From assembly GCA_964594075.1 (NCBI GenBank), contig CAZQKW010000011.1:17143-81142 (forward strand): a stretch of 64,000 nt of DNA, written 5' to 3'. Position 1 is the stretch's first letter, and every line of letters begins with the position of its first letter. The translations under genes were made by a program, and so were the position numbers. This stretch comes from CAZQKW01 sp964594075. GTDB taxonomy: Bacteria > Desulfobacterota > WTBG01 > CAIYCZ01. The notes under the pieces were generated by a model. It did no database searches. It saw only the letters and a list, made by a program, of their open reading frames with translations, and was not told the DNA's origin. This document shows positions 51,629 through 60,830 of this stretch, piece by piece.

Positions 51629-53440
51629 CTACAGTTCGAGTTCCGCAAGAAGGTTCTGCGTAGGAACCCCCTTTGCATCCCATTTACGCAGGCTATAATA
51701 CGATGATAAATCCTCATCCAGTCTGCACACCTGGCCCTTGGCAGGACCTTCAGGCATCGGCTCATCAACAAATCTGCCTGGCAGCCGGTCATCGCCTGCC
51801 TGCCATCCCGACTTCAGGTGATAACTGCGCTCAGCATTCCAGATGCGCTCACCGGCCTGCATGAGTTTATCCGGTCCGAAACCGGTGCCCAGAGTCGCAG
51901 CAGCCATAGCATCAATATCATCCACGCCAATACCCAACAAAATCAGCGGACAGAGCCCGAGCGATTCGCTGAATGCGGCCGTGTCCTGAAGCCGCTTGAC
52001 AAAGGCTGAACGGCTTGCAGGCTTGCTCAAATCAAGGCCTTGTGTCAAATTGTAGGCTACCATGGCCAGCGACATGCTGGAGAAATATTCAGCGCCATTA
52101 TTGGACGTCGCCCCATACAGCCCTAATGCATTAATGCCGCGCGGATCAGCAATAAAGGCCTCCATACTGCGGACGCCCATAAAACATTCCGAATGGCCGA
52201 AACGGGCTGCAAGCTGCGCTCCCCCATCAGCAAGCAACGCGCCGGTGGCTTTTTTCTGTGCTATCTGCTGCAGCACTTTGACCATTGATTTGCCGTTGCC
52301 GAACGCAAGCTTTTGATCCAGGTCTTTGTCTGCGGCAAACCCTTTGTCCTTTAACTCCATTGCGGTGGCCAGTGCTGAGCCTGCCGCAAATGTGTCAAGG
52401 CCGAGTTTGAGCGCCAGACAAACTGCCTCAAGAATGTGTTCAATGTTTGACACGCCGCAGGCGGAACCGAAAAACACCAGCGCCTCGTATTCTGGGCCTT
52501 CAATGATTTCGCGCTTCGTGCCCGGCACAGCCGCAACTCTGGTGCAAGCTATGGGACAGGTGGGACACGCCTTCGGCTTAAGCCAGATTGATCGGGCTAA
52601 GGTTTCCGCAAAGAGTTTCTCGGCGTCGGCAAATACGCCGGTGGCAAAATTCTTGGTCGGCAAAACGCCGAGGTCGGAAGCCACCTTGACCATGGATGCA
52701 GTGCCCAGATTTCTGAGCATGGTCGGTATCACGGGCAGCGTTTTATATTTTTCCAGTGCTTCCTGGGTAGTGCGGCGCAAACTCTTTGCATCCGCAACCC
52801 CAATGGCCTGACCGCCCCACACCATGATTGCCTTGAGTTTTTTTGCGCCCATGACCGCACCCATGCCCCCTTGGCCTGCCTCACGGAAACGGTTATGAAC
52901 CAGGGACGCAACCAGCGCACACTGCTCGCCAGCGGGGCCGATAGATATGAAGCTGCACTCGTCTGCCTTCCAGGCATTGCCCACCTGCTGTTTCAAGGCC
53001 TGCTCGGTTTCCCAGGTGGTCTTACCCCACAGCTCCGGAGCTGGTTTAAGAGCGGCCTCGCCGTTATTAACCACCAGCACCACCGGCTCTGAGGACTGCC
53101 CTTCAATGATAATGCCGTCAAAACCTGCCTGTTTGAGCTCCAAACCAAAGGACCCGGTGAGATGGGAAATGGCCATACTGCCGTGCAGCGGCGACATGGT
53201 GACCAGCGCGGTGCCAGATGAACAAAGCACGCCGGTGCCGGTCAGCGGGCCGGTCATGACGACCAGCTTGTTTTCTGCAGACAGCGCCGCAGTGCCCGGT
53301 TTAACCTCGGCGGCAAACAGTTTGCCGGCAAGGCCGCGGCCCCCAATATAGCGCGCCGCAATCTCGCTGTTAAGCTCCTCGGTACTGCACCGGGACTGCG
53401 AAAGATTTACCCGGAGAATTTTACCTACCCAGCCGTTCAT
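51629..53440 (-). CDS. aldehyde:ferredoxin oxidoreductase-family tungsten enzyme (AOR 3)
   Basis: A 603-residue AOR: MNGWVGKILRVNLSQSRCSTEEL, ARYIGGRGLAGKLF, KLVVMTGPLTGTGVLC, LELKQAGFDGIIIEG and GGMGAVMGAKKLKAIMV. The cluster motif is regular (CPTCPIACTRVA), with the distal Cys in SLGLCPLIL. The ATG shares one base with the ferredoxin stop (TGATG), so the two are coupled. It is shorter than AOR 1 and AOR 2 and rather different in its C-terminal half. Confidence 0.88.
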   Translation of the reverse strand: MNGWVGKILRVNLSQSRCSTEELNSEIAARYIGGRGLAGKLFAAEVKPGTAALSAENKLVVMTGPLTGTGVLCSSGTALVTMSPLHGSMAISHLTGSFGLELKQAGFDGIIIEGQSSEPVVLVVNNGEAALKPAPELWGKTTWETEQALKQQVGNAWKADECSFISIGPAGEQCALVASLVHNRFREAGQGGMGAVMGAKKLKAIMVWGGQAIGVADAKSLRRTTQEALEKYKTLPVIPTMLRNLGTASMVKVASDLGVLPTKNFATGVFADAEKLFAETLARSIWLKPKACPTCPIACTRVAAVPGTKREIIEGPEYEALVFFGSACGVSNIEHILEAVCLALKLGLDTFAAGSALATAMELKDKGFAADKDLDQKLAFGNGKSMVKVLQQIAQKKATGALLADGGAQLAARFGHSECFMGVRSMEAFIADPRGINALGLYGATSNNGAEYFSSMSLAMVAYNLTQGLDLSKPASRSAFVKRLQDTAAFSESLGLCPLILLGIGVDDIDAMAAATLGTGFGPDKLMQAGERIWNAERSYHLKSGWQAGDDRLPGRFVDEPMPEGPAKGQVCRLDEDLSSYYSLRKWDAKGVPTQNLLAELEL

Positions 53441-53730
53441 CAGAATCTCCCTTCTAAAAACTTCCCAGTCGTATACAGGGATTTGTTCTTTTCATTGATA
53501 AAGGTAATCGCAAACCCCGGACACACCTGCGCACACACAAAACATGCCGTGCATTCCTCGGGTTTCAAAAGTTCCGGATACCCGTCTGATCCCATGAACA
53601 GAACGCGCTGCGGACAGACCTTGGTGCACACTTTGCATTTAATGCACCAGGTGCGGTAGATTTCTATGGGGCTCTTGGGAATTTTGCTTCGGTATCGCAC
53701 CTTGTTGTCACTGGTATCTTTTGCCACCAT
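53440..53730 (-). CDS. two-cluster ferredoxin coupled to AOR 3
   Basis: A 96-residue protein from ATG 53730, seven bases after AAGGA; ATGs further up overlap the WD40 gene. It has CIKCKVCTKVCPQRVLF and CTACFVCAQVCPGFAI, so two [4Fe-4S] clusters of the ordinary bacterial type. It overlaps AOR 3 by one base and is a likely partner of it, like BamC with BamB. Confidence 0.85.
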   Translation of the reverse strand: MVAKDTSDNKVRYRSKIPKSPIEIYRTWCIKCKVCTKVCPQRVLFMGSDGYPELLKPEECTACFVCAQVCPGFAITFINEKNKSLYTTGKFLEGRF

Positions 53731-53749
53731 CCGTGTTTCCTTCTGCATG

Positions 53750-55552
53750 TCAACGGTTTTGTAAGAAACTCTCCAAAGCTGATTGCACATCCCACAGACA
53801 GCATATCCCGTCGTCTGACGCGGAGATAAGCCGCAAGCCGTCAAGAGAAAATGCAAGTGAATTTACCGTTGCGGTATGGCCCCGGAGCAAAAACCGGATT
53901 TCTTCAGCCTCTGGGTCAATGAGCGCAATATCGCCCTGGTCAATGCCGGCTGCGATGAATGCGCCGCCGGGATGTGCCGCGACAGACCAGACAGCGGAAA
54001 AGGGCGCATCAATCTGCTGTCCTTTTGCGCTTCCAAGATCCCATTTTCTAAGGGTTTTATCCCGCGCTGCCGAATACAGGGAGGCGCCGTCCGGGCTGAA
54101 ACAAAGAGAAAATACGCTGCCGGTGTGTCCGTTAAGCGTGCCGACAAGCCGCATGGTATCAAGGTTCCACAGACAAATCGCGCCATCCCGCGCACCTGAT
54201 GCGCACAGCGGGGCAACAGGATTGATCGCCAGCGCCCAGACAAAATCACGGTGACCGGCAAGCCGTTTTACCTCCTGCGCCTCTGCAACATCCCAGATCC
54301 TGATCGTGCAATCATCTGATCCCGAGATGAGATATTTACCGTCGCAGGAAAAAACGACGGCATCCACATAATCCTCATGGCCAACAAGCAGTGCGCGCAG
54401 TTTCAGCGCTGCTGCATCCCACAGCCGCACGGTGTGATCATCGGAGGCGCTGGCAATGAGCGCGCCGTCGGGACTGAAGGCCACACTGTTCACGTCATTG
54501 GCGTGCCCTTTGAGAAGCGCCGGTTTTTTTTCTTCGGCAAGGGGATAGACGTAAATCGCATTATCCCGTGCGCCACACGCAATCATGCTCGCCGCGGGAT
54601 GTACCGCGGCCGACCACAGCGGTGCAGAATAGTCGTCACATTTGTTAAGCTGCCGGTTGGCATCCACATCATAAATTATCAATTCCTGATCCCAGCCCGC
54701 GGTTGCAATAATATTTCTGTGCGGATGGGCGCACAGTGCAGCAATATAGCTGCGATGCGCATAGCGCGTGCGTTTTTCCCTTCCACTGCTGACCGACCAG
54801 ATACGAACAGCCCCGTCAAAGCATGAGGTCGCAAGCAGTTCCCCGCCTGCCAGAAACGCGACGCCAGTGACAAAATCTTTATGCCCTTTCAAATAATGAA
54901 GCGGCGTAAAAGTTTTGGCATCCCATAGTATCGCCGTCAAATCCCAGGAGGCAGAGGCAATCTTTGTTCCGTCCGGACTGAAGCACAGCGCGCTGACCGT
55001 GCCGGCGTGCCCTGCAATCGTTTTTTTGAGGGTTGCCTTTTCTGCGTCCCAGAGGCACAACGTGCCGTCGGCAGTGCCGGAAACCAGGAGTTTGCCATCC
55101 GGACTGACCGCACAGCTTTCACATGCCGCCTCGGGTCCTTCGTACATTTTTTTGCAGGCGCCGCTGTTGCAATCCCAGGCGCGAAGGGTTTTATCGTCAG
55201 CGGCGGAAAAAAGACGTCTTCCCTTTGCGTCAAAACATAAAGCATTGATATCGGCTGAATGACCGGCCAGGGTTGCCGCCGGCTGACGGGCTTTTAGATC
55301 CCACAGAGTTATCTGCCCCCGGTTTGACCCGCTGGCAAGCAGCTCTTTCTGAGGATGAAAAGCCAGACTGGTCGCATACCCGCCGGGCGACGGAAGCCGT
55401 ACCGCCGGTTTGTCTGCGAGGGGATCCAGCAGCTCAATGCCCGTTGAGGTGGCAACGCCGAGCAACGCGCCATCGGGAGAGAAGGCAGTCTGCAAAATCC
55501 ATCCTCTGCCAAAACGTTTGGCAGGTTCTATTGTCTTTGGTAGTGCTGTCAT
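53750..55552 (-). CDS. cytoplasmic WD40-repeat protein with 14 repeats
   Basis: About 600 residues from ATG 55552 (AAGG seven bases upstream), no signal peptide. Fourteen WD-type repeats can be counted by their end motifs (ITLWDL, LRAWDC, LCLWDA, AILWDA, VRIWSV and so on), enough for two seven-bladed propellers. Repeats often start GH with D-x-V/I. No other domain is seen. It lies between the FlxA-like and ferredoxin genes with only 14 bases to the first, so it belongs to the electron-transfer operon. A scaffold or regulator of the complex is the simplest inference. Confidence 0.82.
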   Translation of the reverse strand: MTALPKTIEPAKRFGRGWILQTAFSPDGALLGVATSTGIELLDPLADKPAVRLPSPGGYATSLAFHPQKELLASGSNRGQITLWDLKARQPAATLAGHSADINALCFDAKGRRLFSAADDKTLRAWDCNSGACKKMYEGPEAACESCAVSPDGKLLVSGTADGTLCLWDAEKATLKKTIAGHAGTVSALCFSPDGTKIASASWDLTAILWDAKTFTPLHYLKGHKDFVTGVAFLAGGELLATSCFDGAVRIWSVSSGREKRTRYAHRSYIAALCAHPHRNIIATAGWDQELIIYDVDANRQLNKCDDYSAPLWSAAVHPAASMIACGARDNAIYVYPLAEEKKPALLKGHANDVNSVAFSPDGALIASASDDHTVRLWDAAALKLRALLVGHEDYVDAVVFSCDGKYLISGSDDCTIRIWDVAEAQEVKRLAGHRDFVWALAINPVAPLCASGARDGAICLWNLDTMRLVGTLNGHTGSVFSLCFSPDGASLYSAARDKTLRKWDLGSAKGQQIDAPFSAVWSVAAHPGGAFIAAGIDQGDIALIDPEAEEIRFLLRGHTATVNSLAFSLDGLRLISASDDGICCLWDVQSALESFLQNR

Positions 55553-55566
55553 ACGTGTGCCTTGTT

Positions 55567-56406
55567 TTATTCCATATCCGGTGGCAATGTTTTTAACACG
55601 GAATAGCAAAAGACCGGCCCGTCCTTGCAAACATAAAGACTGCCAACATTGCATTTGCCGCATTTGCCTATACCGCATTTCATGCGGTTTTCAAGCGTGG
55701 TATAAATCTGCTCATCGCTGAACCCGAGTTTCAGCAAATTTTCAATAACAAACCGTATCATAATGGGCGGCCCGCAGGTGATTGCCACCGTGTTTTCGGG
55801 CGAGGGCTTAAGTTCCATCAGATAGGCAGGAACAAAACCGACAAATCCGTCCCACCCCTCTTCAGGGTTGTCAATCGAGAGGTTGATGCGCACGCTGTTT
55901 TCCCGCTGCATATCCCGCAGCTCCTGCAGAAAGACCAGGTCTGCAGAGCTCCGCGCGCCATAGATAATCTGCAGCGACCGGTATTCGGTGCGCTGGTCGC
56001 TCACATACTGAATAATTGGGCGCAACGGCGCCTGACCGATGCCGCCGCCAATGGTCAGAATGTTCTTGCCCCGCCATTCGTCCACCGGAAAACTGTTGCC
56101 ATACGGTCCGCGGATGGTAATCTCGTCGCCGGCTTCAAGCTCATGAATGGCAGAGGTAACTTTTCCCATTTTCATGATGCTGAATTGCAAATACCCTTTG
56201 CGCGTCGGAGACGAGCAGATGGATATCATGCTTTCGCCGACGCCCAGCACGCCTACCATGGCACATTGCCCGGGACGGTTTTTAAACACTTCCCAGGTTT
56301 TATCATCCTTAAATACCACCGTATAGGTATTAATAGGCCGCTCACCAGCGGTTTCAGGACGCACATCGGTAATGATGGCGCGATGGGGAATATACGGGTT
56401 ATCCAT
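55567..56406 (-). CDS. FAD/NAD(P)-binding oxidoreductase subunit (FlxA/HydG/AsrB-like)
   Basis: About 279 residues from ATG 56406 (MDNPYIPHRAIITDVRPET). A ferredoxin-NADP reductase-like fold: the flavin-binding part VLGVGESMISICSSP and IRGPYGNSFPVDEW, the nucleotide part ILTIGGGIGQAPLRPIIQYV, and a C-terminal [2Fe-2S] site (CGIGKCGKCNVG...DGPVFCY). This is the NAD(P)H-binding subunit in Flx, sulfhydrogenase and anaerobic sulfite reductase complexes. It overlaps the FlxB-like gene by eight bases. Confidence 0.85.
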   Translation of the reverse strand: MDNPYIPHRAIITDVRPETAGERPINTYTVVFKDDKTWEVFKNRPGQCAMVGVLGVGESMISICSSPTRKGYLQFSIMKMGKVTSAIHELEAGDEITIRGPYGNSFPVDEWRGKNILTIGGGIGQAPLRPIIQYVSDQRTEYRSLQIIYGARSSADLVFLQELRDMQRENSVRINLSIDNPEEGWDGFVGFVPAYLMELKPSPENTVAITCGPPIMIRFVIENLLKLGFSDEQIYTTLENRMKCGIGKCGKCNVGSLYVCKDGPVFCYSVLKTLPPDME

Positions 56407-57421
56407 TGAGCTCCCTGACCCTGTCCAAAATCTCAATAATGTCCTCATTGACCGGACACAACTCAATACAGCGTCCGCAGCCGACACAGGCAACATACCC
56501 CAGATTGCGGGGATAGTAGCTGAACTTGTGCAGAATCCGGTTCCTCAGCCGTTCCGCCCGGTTATGACGCGGATTAGCTCCCGAGGTATGACGGGTAAAT
56601 TCTTCATACATGCAGGCATCCCACACCCGGATACGTCTGCCCTCAACCTGATCACCTTCATCCTGAATGTCAAAACAGTGGCAGGTCGGGCAGTAATACG
56701 TGCAGATTCCGCAGCCCAGACACTTGTTGGCAAGCTCCAGCCAGGCCTCGCTCTCAAAGGCGCGCAGCAGTTTTTCGTGCATGTCATCAAGGTTAACCCG
56801 GCGCCGTATTTTTGCCACGGCCGCACGATCGGCCTGGTCTTTCTTGTTCTTCTGGTCATCAGTGGGTTGCGTCAACAGCGCGGCTGCGGGTTCCAGAAGT
56901 TCACGTCCCCGTTCCGTAATCACGGTGATAAAATATTCATCGCCGATGTCGGTGAACAGCAGATCAAGTCCCTCGGCGCCTGAGGGACTGCCTCCCAGCG
57001 AGGGACAGAAGCATCGGTTGGTCGGCTCTTTACAGCTAAGCCCGATGAGAACGGTACGCTGCCGTTTGTTCAGATAGTAGGGATCCTTAAAATCGCCGTC
57101 AAAAAGCCGGTCAAGGATGACAAAACTGCGTGCATCGCACGGCCTGATGCCAAACACGACGCTCGCTGGTGCCTGCTCGGCAGGTGCAATCGTCACAGTA
57201 TCTCGCTCCCGCTTGAAGGCAAATAGCGTCTCGGTCTGGGGAAACAGCGCTTTTTTAGGCGATGCGCTGTAATCATCAAGATTGAGCGTTACTGTGCCGG
57301 GGTCAGTTATCACCTCAAAGCTGGTCTTGCCTTTATGTGCAACCGGCGCTATTAATCGCACTCCCTGAAGGCTTGTAAGAAATGCTGTGAGATTTTCTTT
57401 TTTGAGAACTGCGGTATCCAT
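56399..57421 (-). CDS. Fe-S subunit, FlxB/HydB/AsrA-like
   Basis: A 340-residue protein. The first two thirds resemble AsrA/HydB (FGIRPCDARSFVILDRLFDG, IGLSCKEPTNRCFCPSLG), and the C-terminus has two clusters (CLGCGICTYYCPTCHC and CVGCGRCIELCPVN). It accepts electrons within the FAD/NAD(P)H module. It follows the FlxC-like gene by six bases and overlaps the FlxA-like gene. Confidence 0.85.
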   Translation of the reverse strand: MDTAVLKKENLTAFLTSLQGVRLIAPVAHKGKTSFEVITDPGTVTLNLDDYSASPKKALFPQTETLFAFKRERDTVTIAPAEQAPASVVFGIRPCDARSFVILDRLFDGDFKDPYYLNKRQRTVLIGLSCKEPTNRCFCPSLGGSPSGAEGLDLLFTDIGDEYFITVITERGRELLEPAAALLTQPTDDQKNKKDQADRAAVAKIRRRVNLDDMHEKLLRAFESEAWLELANKCLGCGICTYYCPTCHCFDIQDEGDQVEGRRIRVWDACMYEEFTRHTSGANPRHNRAERLRNRILHKFSYYPRNLGYVACVGCGRCIELCPVNEDIIEILDRVRELNG

Positions 57422-57427
57422 ATCCGA

Positions 57428-58405
57428 TCAGAGAATTTCGTCGTTTGAATCGTCGGGAGCAAATACGGCAAGCACCGGCTTTGCCTGTGGATCCAGGCCC
57501 GGCTCATACCCAAACAGCTCTTTAACATCCTTTGCCAGTTTGCGGTTAAGTTCCATAAGGGGAATGCCCTGCGGACACACCCGTTCGCACTCTCCGCAGT
57601 CAATACAGCGGCCTGCCAGGTGGAACGCGCGGGTGACATGGAATAGCAGGTTTTCCTGAACGGAGACCGAGCGCCGAATAAGCTGAGGGCGCAGCCGGTC
57701 AAGCGCGCAATCGCTGCAGTAGCACAACGGGCAGGTATTCTTGCAGGCATAACAGCGTATGCAGCGTGCAAACTGCTCCCGCCATTTCTGAAAACGCTCT
57801 TCCAGCGCTAACGATTCGGCCTCAACGACATCGGCAAACGTATCTTCCCTGCCGGGAAGGGGTTCCCCGACCAGTTCATCATACACGAGCGGCGTCGGGT
57901 GCGTGCAGCGCTTGCATTTATCAGCCAGCACTTCATCAATCGGCACCTCGGTGGTGGCTCCCGCAATGGTAACCGCAAGCATAGTGCCCTTGACATCAAC
58001 CGCGGCCCGCTCCACAATGTCCGGAAAGCGCTCCTCGAGTTTCTTAATGTTCACCACCCCGGGGCAGGGTATCCCGATAATAATGAGCGCATCGCGCTCA
58101 ATGCCGCGCTCGGCAATGAGGTGGTTTAATGCTTTGCTGTCGCACCCTTTGACCAGGAGCGCAATCTTGGAGCGCGCGCTGTCGGTGGTTGTAACCAGCG
58201 GTCCGATATTTTCCTGCGTCAGGTAACTGGCCAGATTGTGGATGCAGAGCGGTGAAAATTCTAACTGCTCAACGTCATCCCTGGCAGTCAATATGCAGGG
58301 CGAAACCCGGAATCCATAACTGCCCCGCCGGTAGCCAATCAGGCATTTTACATCGGTGCGGGCCAGGACGTTGCGGGCAATATCTTTCAAACGCGCGGTA
58401 GCCAT
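57428..58405 (-). CDS. Fe-S subunit, FlxC/FrhB-like
   Basis: A 325-residue protein with an N-terminal domain close to the F420-hydrogenase beta/FrhB type (KGCDSKALNHLIAERGIERDALIIIGIPCPGV) and later Cys groups: CKRC, CIRCYACKNTCPLCYCSDC and CIDCGECERVCPQG. It is typical of the third Flx subunit. It overlaps the Sec-MvhD-like gene by 19 bases, so the two are tightly coupled. Confidence 0.82.
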   Translation of the reverse strand: MATARLKDIARNVLARTDVKCLIGYRRGSYGFRVSPCILTARDDVEQLEFSPLCIHNLASYLTQENIGPLVTTTDSARSKIALLVKGCDSKALNHLIAERGIERDALIIIGIPCPGVVNIKKLEERFPDIVERAAVDVKGTMLAVTIAGATTEVPIDEVLADKCKRCTHPTPLVYDELVGEPLPGREDTFADVVEAESLALEERFQKWREQFARCIRCYACKNTCPLCYCSDCALDRLRPQLIRRSVSVQENLLFHVTRAFHLAGRCIDCGECERVCPQGIPLMELNRKLAKDVKELFGYEPGLDPQAKPVLAVFAPDDSNDEIL

Positions 58406-58821
58406 ACCTGCTCTCTCTTAAGCGATTCCAGGGGACCCAGGGTTTTAACCCCTTCCGTAACTTCTTTAATGACCTCGGAAAATTTGCCGCCTTCAGATGC
58501 CGAAACCCAGCTAATCCGAAACCGGTTGGGATGAATGCCCAGATATTCAAGAAACTTCCTGAATAGCACCAGCCGCCGGCGGGCAAGGTAGTTGCCACTC
58601 ACATAGTGGCATTCGCCCGGGTGTCAACCGGAAACCAGGACGCCGTCCGCACCCTGAAGCAGCGCATTGAGCACAAACAGCGGGTTGATCCTGCTGGAGC
58701 ACATAACCCGAATAACCCGGACATTGGCCGGATACTGAAACCTGCTGGTGCCGGCCAGATCAGCTCCCGCGTAGGAGCACCAGTTGCATAAAAAGGCAAC
58801 TATTTTTGGTTCAAATGCCAT
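58387..58821 (-). CDS. selenocysteine-containing MvhD/FlxD/BamF-like subunit (in-frame UGA at 58626-58624)
   Basis: The N-terminal frame (58821-58624, 65 residues) ends at TGA, and the frame continues in the same phase to 58387, giving 144 residues. Reading UGA as Sec gives GVLVSG-Sec-HPGECHYVSGN, where MvhD proteins have G-C-H-x-G-D/E-C-H-Y. The Cys motif FLCNWCSYAGADLAG is at the start. AGAGGA precedes the ATG. A hairpin with GU in the loop follows the UGA. MvhD subunits pass electrons to HdrA; BamF of benzoyl-CoA reductase operons and some archaeal homologues also carry Sec at this site. Confidence 0.88.
58593..58611 (-). promoter_or_regulatory. SECIS-like hairpin after the UGA of the MvhD-like gene
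   Basis: On the minus strand TGCCACT-ATGTG-AGTGGCA forms seven base pairs around a five-base loop containing GU. The stem starts 12 bases and the loop 19 bases after the UGA, within the distance range of bacterial SECIS elements. The bases also code for conserved residues, so the hairpin overlaps the protein signal. Confidence 0.6.
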
Positions 58822-58843
58822 CTGTTTCCTCTGCTCCCATTAT

Positions 58844-60817
58844 CTAATAATCTTTGCCTATTGCGGCAATAACGGACAGAATCTGTTCATCGGTAAAGGA
58901 TTTCTGCTGTATGGCGCCGGACAGGCATGCTGCTGCGCATGCGCCGCAGCTTTTGCATAAAACCTCATTGACGGTTGCCACCAGTTTCTTTTTGCCCCGC
59001 ACCTTCTTTTCTTCAAGCGAAATGGCAGCATAGGGACAGGCTTCCACGCAAAAACCGCATCCCCGGCAGGCCTCTGCCTGCACCACGGAAACCATCGTTT
59101 CTGTTTTAACTTTGCCCTGCGACAGGGGAATCACCGCCTTGGCCGCGGACGCGCTTGCCTGGGCAACCGTGTCCGGAATGTCTTTCGGACCCTGACAGCA
59201 GCCAGCCAGAAAAACCCCTTCGCTGCCGGTGTCCACCGGCCGCAATTTAGGGTGGGCTTCCAGAAAAAAGTTATCAGGGGAATTGGACAGTTTTAGCAGC
59301 TTTGCCAGTTCTTTAGCCCCCTTGTTGGGGACCATGCCAACCGCCAGGACCACCAGATCAGCTTCTACCTCCATGGCCCTGCCCTCCAGCGTATCTTCAG
59401 CCCTGACCACCAGTCGCTCGCCTCGTTTATAAATCTCCGAAACATTTCCCCGGCGATAATAGACCCGCTCTCCTTTAACGCGGTCGTAAAATTGCTCAAA
59501 CCCCTTGCCGAACGCGCGCACATCTATGTAAAAGACCGTAATAGTGGCATCGGGAATTTTTTCCCGCACCAGATGCGCATGTTTGGCCGTGTACATGCAG
59601 CAGACGCGCGAACAGTATTCGTTGCCCACGGTTTTGTCGCGCGAGCCCACGCACTGTACAAATACGACGTCCCGGGGCTTCTTGCCGTGGATTTTTATCT
59701 CACCCTGGTTGGGGCCCGACGCAGACACCAGCCGTTCAAACTCAAGGCCGGTGATGACATTCTCATACTTGCCGTAGCCCAGTTCCGGCTTCTGCCGCGC
59801 GTCAAACACATCAAAGCCGGTCGCAACCACGATGGTGCCGATGTCAAGCTCCACCAATTCCTCTTTCTGCTCCAGATTTATCGCCTGCAGTTCCTTGCAT
59901 ACCTGCTCGCACTGGCGGCAGCTCTTGTCCCTGAGATAGCGGCAGGCTTCGGGATCAATCACATATTTAGCCGGAATGGCCTGGGGAAAGGGAATGTGCA
60001 GTGCCCTCGTCTTTGCCAGCCGCTCATTAAAGGTATCATCGATAACAATCGGGCAATACTGGGCGCACTGGCCGCAGGCATTGCAAATGCTCTCCAGTAC
60101 GTAGCGGGGTTTCTTTTTGACGGTAACTTTAAAGTTGCCGACAAACCCCTTGACATCCACCACCTCGCTGTAGGCCAGCAGCTCTATGTTGGGATGATTC
60201 TTTACGTCGGCCATTTTGGGAGTGAGAATACAGGCTGAACAGTCAAGCGTGGGAAAGGTCTTGTCAAGCTGCATCATGTGGCCGCCGATGGATGCGTCTT
60301 TTTCCACCAGATAAACCTTGAAGCCATTGTCTGCAATATCCAGCGCAGCCTGTATGCCGGCAATGCCGCCGCCGATTACCAGCGCGGTGGGCGTGACACC
60401 GACCTCGCGCTCTTCCAGTGGTTCAAGCAACGCTGCTTTAGCCACGGCAGCGGCGAGCAGCCCTTTGGCTTTATCAGTTGCAGTCTGTTTTTCATGATGC
60501 ACCCAGGAACACTGCTCGCGAATATTGGCAATTTCCAGACAGTAGGGATTGATATCGGCGCTTTTTAATACCGCCCGAAACGTCGGCTCATGCATGCGCG
60601 GCGAACAGGCGGCAACCACGATCCGGTTGAGCCCTTTCTCTCTGATATCTTTTCTGATAAGTTCCTGCCCGGGTTCAGAACATACATACATGTAATTCTG
60701 CACGCTTTTAACGTGCGGCAGACCTTCAGCAAACCGTTTCAGTTCGTCAATAGCAACCGTTGCTGCAATATTAACGCCGCAGTGGCAGATATAGACGCCT
60801 ATTTTTTTTGCTGGCAT
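58844..60817 (-). CDS. HdrA/BamE-like flavin and Fe-S protein
   Basis: A 657-residue HdrA: N-terminal Cys-containing part (GVYICHCGVNIAATV, VAACSPRMHEPTFR), the FAD-binding region (ALVIGGGIAGIQAALDIADNGFKVYLVEKDASIGGHMMQLDKTFPTLDCSACILTPKM), a ferredoxin site (CNACGQCAQYCP) and two C-terminal clusters (CRGCGFCVEACPYA and CKSCGACAAACLSG). HdrA is the flavin-based bifurcating subunit in heterodisulfide reductase-type complexes. It is followed by the Sec-MvhD-like gene 22 bases away. Confidence 0.88.
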   Translation of the reverse strand: MPAKKIGVYICHCGVNIAATVAIDELKRFAEGLPHVKSVQNYMYVCSEPGQELIRKDIREKGLNRIVVAACSPRMHEPTFRAVLKSADINPYCLEIANIREQCSWVHHEKQTATDKAKGLLAAAVAKAALLEPLEEREVGVTPTALVIGGGIAGIQAALDIADNGFKVYLVEKDASIGGHMMQLDKTFPTLDCSACILTPKMADVKNHPNIELLAYSEVVDVKGFVGNFKVTVKKKPRYVLESICNACGQCAQYCPIVIDDTFNERLAKTRALHIPFPQAIPAKYVIDPEACRYLRDKSCRQCEQVCKELQAINLEQKEELVELDIGTIVVATGFDVFDARQKPELGYGKYENVITGLEFERLVSASGPNQGEIKIHGKKPRDVVFVQCVGSRDKTVGNEYCSRVCCMYTAKHAHLVREKIPDATITVFYIDVRAFGKGFEQFYDRVKGERVYYRRGNVSEIYKRGERLVVRAEDTLEGRAMEVEADLVVLAVGMVPNKGAKELAKLLKLSNSPDNFFLEAHPKLRPVDTGSEGVFLAGCCQGPKDIPDTVAQASASAAKAVIPLSQGKVKTETMVSVVQAEACRGCGFCVEACPYAAISLEEKKVRGKKKLVATVNEVLCKSCGACAAACLSGAIQQKSFTDEQILSVIAAIGKDY

Positions 60818-60830
60818 GGCAATTACATCA

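Noticed and set aside
59492..60238. 248-codon plus-strand frame opposite the HdrA-like gene
   Set aside because: The minus strand codes for HdrA with all Fe-S and FAD motifs; the plus frame has none.
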